DNA of 44,938 nt from Fimenecus sp964457415 (lineage in GTDB: Bacteria; Bacillota; Clostridia; Oscillospirales; Acutalibacteraceae). Each line of letters opens with the position of its first letter. The stretch's first letter is position 1. Under the pieces are notes generated by a model. The model saw only the letters and a list, made by a program, of their open reading frames with translations. It had not been told where the DNA came from and made no database searches. Shown here one piece after another: positions 33,036-40,782 of the stretch. The DNA is taken from positions 1 through 44,938 of the forward strand of contig CAYWFB010000005.1 in the NCBI GenBank assembly GCA_964457415.1, given 5' to 3'. A program made the position numbers and the translations under genes.

Positions 33036-33071
33036 TTTTTTGCTCGGCTCCTTAAATATTTATTACATTAT

Positions 33072-33100
33072 ATAATATCACAAGGAAGTTCAAAAATCAA
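33072..33100 (-). promoter_or_regulatory. Promoter of the ahcY transcript
   Basis: On the bottom strand TTGATT (33100-33095), a 17-nt spacer and TATTAT (33077-33072) with TGA before it. It is divergent from the DUF4474 lipoprotein promoter. Confidence 0.65.
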
Positions 33101-33125
33101 TAGAGACAGAAATGGTTTGAAATAA

Positions 33126-33154
33126 TTGACAATCCGCTTATTTTATGTAATAAT
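33126..33154 (+). promoter_or_regulatory. Promoter of the DUF4474 lipoprotein gene
   Basis: A perfect TTGACA, a 17-nt spacer and AATAAT with TGT before it. A second TATAAT at 33165-33170 has no good -35. ACGGAGG is the ribosome site. Confidence 0.55.
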
Positions 33155-33194
33155 AAAATAGAAATATAATCTGTAATTTTACGGAGGTAATTTT

Positions 33195-34220
33195 ATGAAA
33201 TCTACATATTTAAGAGTCGTTGCGGCAATGCTTTCGCTTGTAATGATTGTTTGTTGCTTTGCTTCTTGTACAGGTAACGGCGATAAGCCCACGGGGAATA
33301 ATCCTTCGGTTGAGTCTCCTACAGGAGATGAAGATATTATCCAGTGGGATGACCCCACAGAAGAGAATAATCTTTTTGAAGATGACTCAACAACTACAAC
33401 CACGACTACAACTACAACAACTACAACCACAACTACTGCTCCTTCAACAGGAGATTCAGGCTTTGAATTAGAAGATGACGGCTCTTCAAATGTTGACACA
33501 ACATTGGGCACAGATGCTTCTTCAAATTCAAACCTTTCACAAGAGGATATGAAGGCTATTCTCAATGCGGCAGGCTATGAGTATGACGCAGAGCAGCAGA
33601 TTTATTATTCAACACTTGAGCCCTGGCAGAGACATTTCGGCTTCGGTGATGAGTATGACGTTGTTGCGGCTTATGCCAATATGAGATATATGACCTTTAA
33701 GGCTGATTTCCAGTATGACGGTCTTCTTTGGCGTCTTCAGTGGTGGAAGGGTCAGTATGGCGTTCTTGAGGGTGCTGAAATGGGTGTTTATACAAAGGAC
33801 CCCGCAGACACTTCAACGACCTTCTATGACTGTGCAGACAACGACCATCTTATGAAGATGTATTTTGAGTATTACCGCACAACAAAGGATTACAACAATA
33901 ATAATATGCTTTTCTACCGCGAAGAGCAAGACCATTGGTGGCTCACAGGCTTTAAGTTCGGCTATACTGCAGGTGCAAACGGAAGCGTTTTGAAAGCTAC
34001 AATCGAAGCTTACGATAAAGAGATGGCTGACGGAATTGAATCAGGACTGAAAGCTGTAACAGATAGCCGAGGCAATTGGAACGGATTTGTTGAGTATTCA
34101 CCAACAATGCCCGCAGGCACAAAGAATTTCTACAAGAGAGTGGGCAATAAGTTTACTGTTGTTTGGGTAGATGCAGGATACCTCAACTATCAGACAGGTG
34201 CTATAAGCCCCGAAGAATAA
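33195..34220 (+). CDS. DUF4474 lipoprotein with poly-threonine linker
   Basis: This 341-residue lipoprotein has an FASC lipobox (Cys25), an acidic spacer, 16 consecutive threonines (66-81), a Ser-rich acidic spacer, then a DUF4474-type domain (about 113-330). The domain shows YDAEQQIYYSTLEPWQRHFG, LWRLQWWKGQYGVLEGAEMGVY and HWWLTGFKFG, the main conserved blocks of that family. Its function is unknown. The poly-Thr run likely acts as a flexible or glycosylated stalk. It is a single-gene transcript with strong promoter and terminator signals. Confidence 0.82.
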   Translation: MKSTYLRVVAAMLSLVMIVCCFASCTGNGDKPTGNNPSVESPTGDEDIIQWDDPTEENNLFEDDSTTTTTTTTTTTTTTTTAPSTGDSGFELEDDGSSNVDTTLGTDASSNSNLSQEDMKAILNAAGYEYDAEQQIYYSTLEPWQRHFGFGDEYDVVAAYANMRYMTFKADFQYDGLLWRLQWWKGQYGVLEGAEMGVYTKDPADTSTTFYDCADNDHLMKMYFEYYRTTKDYNNNNMLFYREEQDHWWLTGFKFGYTAGANGSVLKATIEAYDKEMADGIESGLKAVTDSRGNWNGFVEYSPTMPAGTKNFYKRVGNKFTVVWVDAGYLNYQTGAISPEE

Positions 34221-34234
34221 TTGAAAAAAGAATA

Positions 34235-34284
34235 AAAAGTCGCCACGGATTTTAAGAAAATCCGCGGTGACTTTTCATTTTTTT
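34235..34284 (+). terminator. Terminator after the DUF4474 lipoprotein
   Basis: A 17-bp imperfect stem (34235-34252 with 34258-34275, one mismatch) is followed by a run of seven T residues. Confidence 0.9.
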
Positions 34285-34324
34285 ATGTTTTTTCAAATAT
34301 ATTTTATAAATTTACTTATTACAG

Positions 34325-34353
34325 TTGAAAAATGCACGAATTTAGTGTAAAAT
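34325..34353 (+). promoter_or_regulatory. Promoter of glgP
   Basis: TTGAAA, a 17-nt spacer and TAAAAT lie 55 nt upstream of the start. GGAGGA is the ribosome site. Confidence 0.7.
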
Positions 34354-34408
34354 AAACAAACAGACTTTAAAAATCAACTATTTTTATAAATTTTTTTGGA
34401 GGATTTGT

Positions 34409-36823
34409 ATGAATTATTCGCTTACAAAGAAGCAAGCAAAAGAACTTGTTGAGTCAAAGCTTGCTCACTTTATCGGTGTTAATCCCGAAGAGGCTACTAA
34501 CGAACAGTTTTACAAAGCAATCGCTCTTATTGTAAGAGATATGATGAGCCAGGGCAGAGCAGAATTTTCTAAAGAGGGCTCAAAAAAAGGCACAAAGAGA
34601 GTTTACTATCTCTGTATGGAATTCCTTATGGGCCGTTCGCTTAAAAACAATCTTTACAACCTTAATCTTACAAAGGTTTTTGAAAGCGTATTAAAGGATT
34701 ACGGCGTAAAGATAGAAAGCATTTATGATTGTGAGCCCGACGCAGGTCTTGGTAACGGTGGTCTTGGTCGTCTTGCAGCTTGCTATCTTGACGGTCTTGC
34801 AACTCAGGGCTATGTGGCAAAGGGTTATTCAATCCTTTATGAATATGGTATCTTCAAGCAAAAGCTTGTTGATGGTTGGCAGACAGAGCTACCTGATTTC
34901 TGGCTCCCCGGTGGTGAAGTGTGGCTTGTTCCCCACGAAGAGCAGGCTATAGAAATCAAATTTGAGGGTGAAGTGCGCGACATCTGGGAACAGCACTATC
35001 ACCACGTTGAGATTGAAAATCCAACAGTAATTCAGGCTATCCCTCATGATATGTGCGTTGCAGGTAAAGACGGTAAGGGCGTTTCTGTGCTTCGTCTTTG
35101 GGCGGCAAAGGCACCTGGTCTTGATATGGCACTCTTCAATCAGGGCGATTATATGCGCGCTATGGAGAGAAATGCTATGGCAGAGGTAATCAGCAAGGTT
35201 CTTTACCCTGCAGATAATCACCCTGAGGGAAAATCACTTCGTCTTCGTCAGCAGTATTTCCTTGTTTCTGCTTCAGTTCAGGATATCGTTCAGCACCATC
35301 TCCGCGAATTCGGCACAATGGATAATTTTGCAGAAAAGGTTGCAATTCACGTTAACGATACTCATCCCACAATGGCAATCCCTGAGCTTATGAGAATTAT
35401 GCTTGATGAATGTGGCTATGGCTGGGACGAAGCTTGGAATATTGTTACAAATACAGTCGCTTATACTAACCATACAGTTATGAAAGAGGCTCTTGAATGC
35501 TGGCCCGAGGAGCTTTACAAGCGTCTTATGCCTCGTCTTTGGCAGATTACTAAAGAAATCGACAACCGCTTCCGTTCATTCGTTTGGGAGGGTACACACA
35601 ACGCAGATATGGTTGAGCGTATGGCTGTTATTTCAAACGGCGTTGTAAGAATGGCCAACCTTTGCGTTGCAGGTTCACATTGCGTAAACGGTGTTTCTGC
35701 ACTTCACAGTGATATTCTCAAGGACACAGTATTCTCTGATTTCTATGCACTTACACCCAACAAGTTCACAAATGTTACAAACGGTATTGCTCACCGTCGT
35801 TGGCTTTGTCAGGCTAACCCAAAACTCACAAGTTTCCTTACAGAAACTATCGGTGATGATTTTGTAAAAGATGGCGATGCACTTCTCAATTTGAGAAAGT
35901 ATAAGGATGATAAAGCTGTTCTTGATGAGCTTGGAAAGATTAAAAGAGCTAATAAAGAAGAGTTCGCAAAATATGTGCTTAAGCACAACGGAATTAAGCT
36001 TGACCCCGATTCAATCTTCGATGTTCAGGTTAAGCGACTTCACGAGTACAAGCGTCAGCATCTTAATGCACTTAATATTCTTTCACAGTATCTTGCAATC
36101 AAGGAAAATCCTAACGGAGATTTCATTCCTCACACATATATTTTCGGTGCAAAGGCCGCATCCGGCTATTTCGTAGCAAAGAAGATTATCTCTTTCATCT
36201 GCGCACTTGCTGATGTAATCAACAACGACCCCGATGTAAGAGGCAGACTTAAGGTTGTTTATGTTGAAGATTACAACGTAACTCTTGCCGAAAAGCTTAT
36301 GCCTGCCGCTGATATTTCAGAGCAGATTTCTCTTGCGGGCACAGAGGCTTCGGGTACAGGTAATATGAAGCTTATGCTCAACGGTGCAGTAACTCTCGGT
36401 ACAATGGACGGCGCAAATGTTGAGATTTATGATGCAGTCGGCGAAGAAAACATTTATATCTTCGGTATGAAAACTCCCGAGGTTCAACAGTTGCAAAAGC
36501 GTGGATATGTACCACAGAATTACTTTAATGCAAACGCAGAGCTTCAGAAGATTTTAAACTATGCAAATCATAACGGAATTGGCGGAAAGATGTTCCACGA
36601 GGTTACATCAACAATTATCCACCATGACCCATATATGGTTCTTGCCGATTTCGAGGATTACAGAAATACTCAGCAGAAAATTTCAATGGATTTCCTTGAC
36701 CGCGACAATTGGAACAAGATGTCCCTTATGAACATTTCGGGTGCAGGTCGTTTTGCCGCAGACCGTGCAATCAATGAATATGCACAGAATATCTGGAATA
36801 CAAAATCAGCATTGAAAAAATAA
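34409..36823 (+). CDS. glgP: Glycogen/maltodextrin phosphorylase
   Basis: This 804-residue GT35 enzyme releases glucose-1-phosphate from glycogen or maltodextrins. Family blocks include LMGRSLKNNLYNL, DAGLGNGGLGRLAACYLDGLA and NVTNGIAHRRWL. The pyridoxal-phosphate lysine is Lys654 in EASGTGNMKLMLNGA. It has no adjacent glg genes, but with GH13 and GalU in the window it fits glucan turnover. A strong terminator follows. Confidence 0.96.
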   Translation: MNYSLTKKQAKELVESKLAHFIGVNPEEATNEQFYKAIALIVRDMMSQGRAEFSKEGSKKGTKRVYYLCMEFLMGRSLKNNLYNLNLTKVFESVLKDYGVKIESIYDCEPDAGLGNGGLGRLAACYLDGLATQGYVAKGYSILYEYGIFKQKLVDGWQTELPDFWLPGGEVWLVPHEEQAIEIKFEGEVRDIWEQHYHHVEIENPTVIQAIPHDMCVAGKDGKGVSVLRLWAAKAPGLDMALFNQGDYMRAMERNAMAEVISKVLYPADNHPEGKSLRLRQQYFLVSASVQDIVQHHLREFGTMDNFAEKVAIHVNDTHPTMAIPELMRIMLDECGYGWDEAWNIVTNTVAYTNHTVMKEALECWPEELYKRLMPRLWQITKEIDNRFRSFVWEGTHNADMVERMAVISNGVVRMANLCVAGSHCVNGVSALHSDILKDTVFSDFYALTPNKFTNVTNGIAHRRWLCQANPKLTSFLTETIGDDFVKDGDALLNLRKYKDDKAVLDELGKIKRANKEEFAKYVLKHNGIKLDPDSIFDVQVKRLHEYKRQHLNALNILSQYLAIKENPNGDFIPHTYIFGAKAASGYFVAKKIISFICALADVINNDPDVRGRLKVVYVEDYNVTLAEKLMPAADISEQISLAGTEASGTGNMKLMLNGAVTLGTMDGANVEIYDAVGEENIYIFGMKTPEVQQLQKRGYVPQNYFNANAELQKILNYANHNGIGGKMFHEVTSTIIHHDPYMVLADFEDYRNTQQKISMDFLDRDNWNKMSLMNISGAGRFAADRAINEYAQNIWNTKSALKK

Positions 36824-36832
36824 ATAAAAATC

Positions 36833-36860
36833 AAGGCAGTTCATTCCGAACTGCCTTTTT
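36833..36860 (+). terminator. Terminator of glgP
   Basis: A perfect 10-bp stem, AAGGCAGTTC with GAACTGCCTT, is followed by TTTTT. It also faces the end of the leftward gene at 36866 and may serve both. Confidence 0.9.
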
Positions 36861-36865
36861 GGTTG

Positions 36866-37276
36866 TTAACCGTTACATTTTGCGAGGCACTTTATAAGGC
36901 AAGCAGTTGAGCCAAGCGTGAGTGAGAAGAAAAGCAGAGCAAGACCTGTGAGGATTGCACCGATAACGCTTGTAGTTACAAATTCAATTGCCAGAAGAAT
37001 AAGAGCCAACAGAATTGTAGCAAGGATGCTCAAAAGTTGAGTTCCTAAGGCTTGTTCTGTACACGCACAGTTATCGATGTTGCGTGCAGAGGTTACAGCA
37101 ACAAGTGTTATGGCGAGAAGTCCCACGGCGATACCGAAAATCACCCAGAAGAAAATGGGAGGAATGGTGATTATCCCTGTAATTCTCAAAAATGCGGTGA
37201 CTATGCCGATAATTGTACTCACAACAAGGGCAATGAGAGTGCAGTCGCGACGAGTATCACAATTTAATACAGACAT
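36866..37276 (-). CDS. Small four-helix membrane protein with paired cysteines
   Basis: This 136-residue protein has four hydrophobic helices (about 13-32, 38-60, 78-100, 103-125). Cysteines flank the helices: NCDTRRDC at the start, NCACTEQ in the middle loop, and CLIKCLAKCNG at the end. GGAGGTGA precedes the start. The cysteine groups could form disulfides or bind a metal. I do not recognise the family. The gene is convergent with glgP and divergent from the GH43-like gene. Confidence 0.65.
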   Translation of the reverse strand: MSVLNCDTRRDCTLIALVVSTIIGIVTAFLRITGIITIPPIFFWVIFGIAVGLLAITLVAVTSARNIDNCACTEQALGTQLLSILATILLALILLAIEFVTTSVIGAILTGLALLFFSLTLGSTACLIKCLAKCNG

Positions 37277-37356
37277 TATTTTTCACCTCCACTATATTTT
37301 ATGCGGAAATATATTTGCAAGTGAATACGAATAGGATTAAAGAGTGCGGGAAACAT

Positions 37357-37385
37357 TTGACTTTTGAATGGGAAAATGATATATT
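37357..37385 (+). promoter_or_regulatory. Promoter of the GH43-like gene
   Basis: TTGACT, a 17-nt spacer and TATATT with TGA before it lie 34 nt upstream of the start. GAGGGGAT is the ribosome site. Confidence 0.7.
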
Positions 37386-37419
37386 AAAATTAACTTAATT
37401 TGACACTTGAGGGGATATT

Positions 37420-38424
37420 ATGAACAAGAAAAAAATAATAATTGCAGTCAGCTGTATTGCGTTGGTGGCAGTGATAATCACTCTTTCTGTTTTCGGAATT
37501 TCTGATTTGATAAATTATGCACAGCCTGAAAAAAGTGAGGGCGGTAAATATCTTTTCTGCTATTTTGTGGGAAATGAACCCGAACAAGAAAGAATTCACT
37601 TTGCAGTAAGTGACGACGGATACAATTTTACTGCACTCAACAACAATGAGCCTGTAATTTTTCAGACACAAGGCAAGCAGTGTGTTCGTGACCCATATAT
37701 TTTAAAGGGTGAGGACGGATATTACTACATAATCGGTACAGATATGAAGAGTGCTGAGGGCTGGACCTCAAACCACGCACTTGTTACTTGGAAATCCAAG
37801 GACTTAATTAATTGGACGGATGAAACTATTATTGATATAAGAGATTTCGGCGGTGAATTTCACCAGACAACAAGAGCTTGGGCTCCACAGGCAATCTGGG
37901 ATGCCGAAAAAGGTCAGTATATGGTCTATTGGGCTCATTCAACTCTTAAGGATAATGTTGCTCAGATGTATTACGCATATACCTCTGATTTTAAGACACT
38001 TACCGAGCCCCAGCTTCTTTATGAGCGTCCCGGAATTCAAACCATTGACGGCGATATTGTCTATGATGAGGAGAACGGAAAATACTATATGTATTTCAAG
38101 CATGACGAAGACCAGACCATCGCTTATGTAACATCGGATAATCTTTCAGGTCCTTACGACAGCGAGCCCGTTGTTGTATCTCTTGCACCCACAGGCGTTG
38201 AGGGAAGCACGATTTACAATATTACAGGCACAGACGCTTGGGTAATGGTTATGGACGAATACAGTCAGGGCAGATTCTTTATGCAGCAGACTACAGATTT
38301 TGTGAATTTCAAGCCCGTTGAGTCCAACGATTTCACAATGGAGTGCAATCCCCGACATGGCTCGGTTGTTGCAATTTCTGACGAAGAATACGAAGCCTTG
38401 CTTGAAAAATATCCCTTAAAATAA
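37420..38424 (+). CDS. GH43-like five-bladed propeller glycosidase, membrane-anchored
   Basis: This 334-residue protein has an uncleaved-looking N-terminal anchor (about 5-26). The rest shows the GH43/GH32-clan pattern. RDPYI holds the likely base Asp91, TRAWAPQAIWD is the second-blade motif, IDGDIVYDEENGKYY is typical, and VEGSTIY holds the likely acid Glu261. The family acts on arabinan, xylan and related plant side chains. It would sit on the outer membrane face as a single-gene unit. Substrate and activity are uncertain, since many proteins of this type are uncharacterised. Confidence 0.75.
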   Translation: MNKKKIIIAVSCIALVAVIITLSVFGISDLINYAQPEKSEGGKYLFCYFVGNEPEQERIHFAVSDDGYNFTALNNNEPVIFQTQGKQCVRDPYILKGEDGYYYIIGTDMKSAEGWTSNHALVTWKSKDLINWTDETIIDIRDFGGEFHQTTRAWAPQAIWDAEKGQYMVYWAHSTLKDNVAQMYYAYTSDFKTLTEPQLLYERPGIQTIDGDIVYDEENGKYYMYFKHDEDQTIAYVTSDNLSGPYDSEPVVVSLAPTGVEGSTIYNITGTDAWVMVMDEYSQGRFFMQQTTDFVNFKPVESNDFTMECNPRHGSVVAISDEEYEALLEKYPLK

Positions 38425-38430
38425 TTGAAA

Positions 38431-38460
38431 AAAGAACGGTTCGTGTTGAACCGTTCTTTT
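38431..38460. terminator. Bidirectional terminator between the GH43-like and TraX-like genes
   Basis: A 12-bp perfect stem (38431-38442 with 38448-38459) has a GTGTT loop, with A residues before it and TTTTCTTTT after it. It should work for both converging genes. Confidence 0.9.
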
Positions 38461-38463
38461 CTT

Positions 38464-39186
38464 TTATATAATCATATTCAAAACATAGAGCACCGCGAAG
38501 TGTATGGGATAAAATGCATAGAACCACCATTTGAATTTCTTGCTACCGAGCTTGCCGTTATAAAGAGCAATCAGCGGAATGGAGGCTAACGAGAGCCAAA
38601 TATAAGGCAGACTGCCTTCCATGAGCAAACAGTAAATAAATGTTCCCAATGAGAAAAGTGCAAGCCGTTTTGTGCGTTCTTTTGTGATTACAGGGAAGAA
38701 GCAGAGCAGAATTCCTGCAATACCATAATCAAGATGTACTTTTATTCCCACTAACGAAATCGAATTGTCGCAGAAATACATAAATCCCGCAAGGGCAAGC
38801 AGATAAACTACAAAAAGGCTTATGTAGAATGCGCGGGTGAGAGTTTTCTTGTTCTTTGCCATTTCAATTTCAATAAAAATACTACAAAGAGGAATTGCAA
38901 GAGCCAAGGTAAAAAGCACATTAAGGTAAATTTGAGTAATCCCGCCATTTATAAGGTCGCTGACAATATAAACCGCCTGACAGATTATGCCGAGCACGAA
39001 AGCCTGCATAAAATATCGAACTTTATTTTTCGTGTGACGGCACCCCTCTGCGATAAAGAAAGCAAACAGGGGCATTGCAAGTCTGCCGACATATCGAAGC
39101 CAGATAACTTCGGGGAAAAGCAGCACGCCCGCGTGGTCTAAAAGCATTGATATGCAGGCAATGAGTTTTAATTTGTTAGAGTTCAT
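38464..39186 (-). CDS. TraX-family membrane protein
   Basis: This 240-residue protein has about seven or eight hydrophobic helices. The start LKLIACISMLLDHAGVLLFPE and RYVGRLAMPLFAFFIAEGCRHTKN is the TraX signature. TraX of the F plasmid acetylates pilin; chromosomal homologues in Firmicutes are of unknown role and may acylate a surface polymer. The gene starts 13 nt after the XRE regulator gene, whose stop overlaps its AAGGA ribosome site, so both are one leftward operon. No other conjugation gene is present. Confidence 0.85.
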   Translation of the reverse strand: MNSNKLKLIACISMLLDHAGVLLFPEVIWLRYVGRLAMPLFAFFIAEGCRHTKNKVRYFMQAFVLGIICQAVYIVSDLINGGITQIYLNVLFTLALAIPLCSIFIEIEMAKNKKTLTRAFYISLFVVYLLALAGFMYFCDNSISLVGIKVHLDYGIAGILLCFFPVITKERTKRLALFSLGTFIYCLLMEGSLPYIWLSLASIPLIALYNGKLGSKKFKWWFYAFYPIHFAVLYVLNMII

Positions 39187-39199
39187 GTTTAGTTGTTCC

Positions 39200-39409
39200 T
39201 TATTTTAATGTGTCTGTAAAGCCTAGTATGTAATCAGATGACACATCATAAAATTTACACAGTTCAATTAATAAATCAATGGGAAGTTTTCTTTTACCGC
39301 TTTCGTATAACTGATACTGTTGTCTTGTGATGTTCAGGACTTTTGCAACATCTTCTTGTTTCAAATCTTTATCTTCGCGTAAATCTCTAATTCTCTGTGT
39401 AAAATGCAT
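39200..39409 (-). CDS. XRE-family helix-turn-helix regulator
   Basis: This 69-residue DNA-binding protein is nearly all Cro/C1-type HTH: RIRDLREDKDLKQEDVAKVL and ITRQQYQLYESGKRKLP are the two key helices. It probably binds as a dimer to the palindromes at 39449-39518 and controls itself. GAGGTGA lies 4 nt before the start. It heads the TraX operon. Confidence 0.92.
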   Translation of the reverse strand: MHFTQRIRDLREDKDLKQEDVAKVLNITRQQYQLYESGKRKLPIDLLIELCKFYDVSSDYILGFTDTLK

Positions 39410-39438
39410 TATGTCACCTCGTTGGATTCTGTATAAGA

Positions 39439-39444
39439 ATTATA
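39439..39444 (-). promoter_or_regulatory. Probable -10 of the XRE-TraX operon
   Basis: A perfect TATAAT on the bottom strand lies 30 nt upstream of the XRE start. TTGTCA is 22 nt further up, which is too far for a standard -35, so the promoter may be weak or need activation. The leftmost operator lies 4 bp upstream of this box. Confidence 0.45.
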
Positions 39445-39448
39445 TCGC

Positions 39449-39464
39449 GCATTCATATAAATGC
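39449..39464. promoter_or_regulatory. Operator 1 of the XRE regulator (candidate)
   Basis: GCATT-N6-AATGC, with a near-perfect palindromic centre. It is just upstream of the -10 for the regulator gene. Its centre is 24 bp from operator 2. Confidence 0.6.
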
Positions 39465-39465
39465 C

Positions 39466-39494
39466 TTGACAAGCATTCGAACGAATGCTAAAAT
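39466..39494 (+). promoter_or_regulatory. Strong rightward promoter facing away from the XRE gene
   Basis: A perfect TTGACA, a 17-nt spacer and TAAAAT. The spacer is almost entirely filled by operator 2, so bound regulator should block it. No recognisable gene follows within 230 nt. Confidence 0.75.
39473..39488. promoter_or_regulatory. Operator 2 of the XRE regulator (candidate)
   Basis: GCATTCG-AA-CGAATGC, a perfect 7-bp inverted repeat, occupies the promoter spacer between -35 and -10. Confidence 0.7.
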
Positions 39495-39502
39495 AAATAA
39501 AA

Positions 39503-39518
39503 TCATTCAAACGAATGG
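39503..39518. promoter_or_regulatory. Operator 3 of the XRE regulator (candidate)
   Basis: CATTC-AAAC-GAATG lies just downstream of the rightward start point, centred 30 bp from operator 2 (about three helical turns). Confidence 0.65.
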
Positions 39519-39656
39519 AAATAGGAGGAAATATCCGAAAAGAATGCATTTGTAAAAGGGGTTATGTTTGCAACTCGGTTTATTTTTGAGGCATTGAGTG
39601 GGGAATAAAAATGGGATTCACCTTGAGGGAAAGGCAAAATAAGTTTCATATTTAAA
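39519..39656 (+). other. Transcribed region without a recognisable gene
   Basis: Downstream of the rightward promoter there is a perfect AGGAGG (39523-39528) but no start codon at a good distance. Tiny frames exist: a 14-codon frame at 39564-39608 and another at 39611-39655 with GGGG about 8 nt before its ATG. The second overlaps what may be a decayed intergenic repeat. The region may encode a small RNA or peptide, or be the scar of a lost gene. Confidence 0.35.
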
Positions 39657-39659
39657 AAC

Positions 39660-39680
39660 GGCGGGAGCTGTGCCCCCGCC
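39660..39680. repeat. Palindromic repeat GGCGGG...CCCGCC, inverted third copy
   Basis: Read on the bottom strand it equals the copies at 17693-17713 and 23291-23311 except for one loop base. It lies after the stop of the leftward gene at 39734. Confidence 0.7.
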
Positions 39681-39698
39681 ATACTTCATTTTGTTTTA

Positions 39699-39732
39699 AT
39701 TCAGCATTCAGCATTCTGCACTCTGCATTCAA
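39699..39732. repeat. Intergenic repeat, GCATTC type
   Basis: Four GCATTC/GCACTC words follow each other (CAGCATTCAGCATTCTGC and onward), abutting the stop codon of the leftward gene. It resembles the bottom strand of 81-112. Confidence 0.6.
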
Positions 39733-39733
39733 A

Positions 39734-40612
39734 TTACTGCTGTGGCATTCCGCCCTGCATAAGTGAACTCATCATACCGCCCTGCTTTTTCTTTGGTGGC
39801 TTATATGCGGGTGGATTTTTCATAAGCTCTTTAGCTTTCTTACCTGCATTACTTGCAAGATATTTGTTAACTGCAACAACTGTCTCTGCGAAATCATCAT
39901 CAGTAATTTCTGCGAGGCAACGGTCAAGAAGCTCCTGCTCGTTGTTGAGCTCGCCGAGAATTGTAACAACCACAAGGTCCTGAACATCATTTGTGCCGTT
40001 TTCATAAATATCGCTCAAAATCTTGAAAAGCTTTTTGATTGCTTTCTGGTCGTTGGAACGGATTGTTTCAATAATGTGCTTATTAGCGTGATTTACAAAG
40101 AAATCGTCACCGAGGAACTCGGAATAAGTCTGAACATTATCTCTCAATGCGTCCTTAAGCTCGGGATAAACCGAAGTAATACGGCTTGCAAGTGTATATG
40201 CGTCATAATTTGCGCCGTTCTTTGTGGCAGTTTTTGAAATTGTTGCGGGAGCCTTTTTTACAGCCTGTCTTGCTTTTTTGCCGTGAGAAGATACAACTGT
40301 CTCGTTGATTTCGTTGCAAAGTGATTTGATTGCGCGGTCGTCACAATCCTCAAGGTCGAGAAGATTTGACTCAGTCTTTACAAACTCGCCGTCAGTAACC
40401 TTTTCCATAATGTCAAGAAGATTATCGTGGCTTAAAAGGCGAAGTGTAAGGTCGCTCTTTGTGAATTCAAGATAAGCAGTTTCGTCTTCAACGAATACGG
40501 GTGTAGCGCCTTTTTCAAGATTTTCGGGGATAACGGTCTCAAATCCGTTATCTGCAAATTTTTCAGTACAGCCCTTTAAAATGAGTGCGAGAGCTTCTTT
40601 TCTTTCAAGCAT
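39734..40612 (-). CDS. Helical protein of unknown function
   Basis: This is a 292-residue soluble protein. The N-terminal 90 residues are mixed alpha/beta. Then comes a basic linker (GKKARQAVKKAPATISK) and a helical domain at about 140-255 (YPELKDALRDNVQTYSEFLGDDFF and following), and a Pro/Lys/Met/Gln tail ending in SSLMQGGMPQQ. The helical domain recalls DUF7674-type proteins; I am not certain. No signal peptide. It has its own promoter, divergent from ddl. Confidence 0.6.
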   Translation of the reverse strand: MLERKEALALILKGCTEKFADNGFETVIPENLEKGATPVFVEDETAYLEFTKSDLTLRLLSHDNLLDIMEKVTDGEFVKTESNLLDLEDCDDRAIKSLCNEINETVVSSHGKKARQAVKKAPATISKTATKNGANYDAYTLASRITSVYPELKDALRDNVQTYSEFLGDDFFVNHANKHIIETIRSNDQKAIKKLFKILSDIYENGTNDVQDLVVVTILGELNNEQELLDRCLAEITDDDFAETVVAVNKYLASNAGKKAKELMKNPPAYKPPKKKQGGMMSSLMQGGMPQQ

Positions 40613-40649
40613 ATTGAATACCTCTAATCAAAAAATATATATCTCATAA

Positions 40650-40678
40650 AGTATAACACATTTATTTTCATTTGTCAT
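40650..40678 (-). promoter_or_regulatory. Promoter of the leftward helical-protein gene
   Basis: On the bottom strand ATGACA (40678-40673), a 17-nt spacer and TATACT (40655-40650) with TGT before it. Confidence 0.65.
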
Positions 40679-40701
40679 TAAAAATTTGTGAATAAAATCA
40701 T

Positions 40702-40730
40702 TGAATAGCCCAATATATTATGATAAAATA
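40702..40730 (+). promoter_or_regulatory. Promoter of the ddl-argS operon
   Basis: TTGAAT, a 17-nt spacer and TAAAAT with TGA before it lie 52 nt upstream of ddl. AGAAAGGAAC is the ribosome site. Confidence 0.65.
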
Positions 40731-40782
40731 TAATGAAAATGTGTTATTGTGACTTTTTGTACAGAAAGGAACGATTTTAGAT

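Noticed and set aside
33384..33440. Poly-Thr tract as a phase-variable microsatellite
   Set aside because: The codons are a mix of ACT, ACA, ACC and ACG without a pure repeat unit; slippage would be rare and in-frame.
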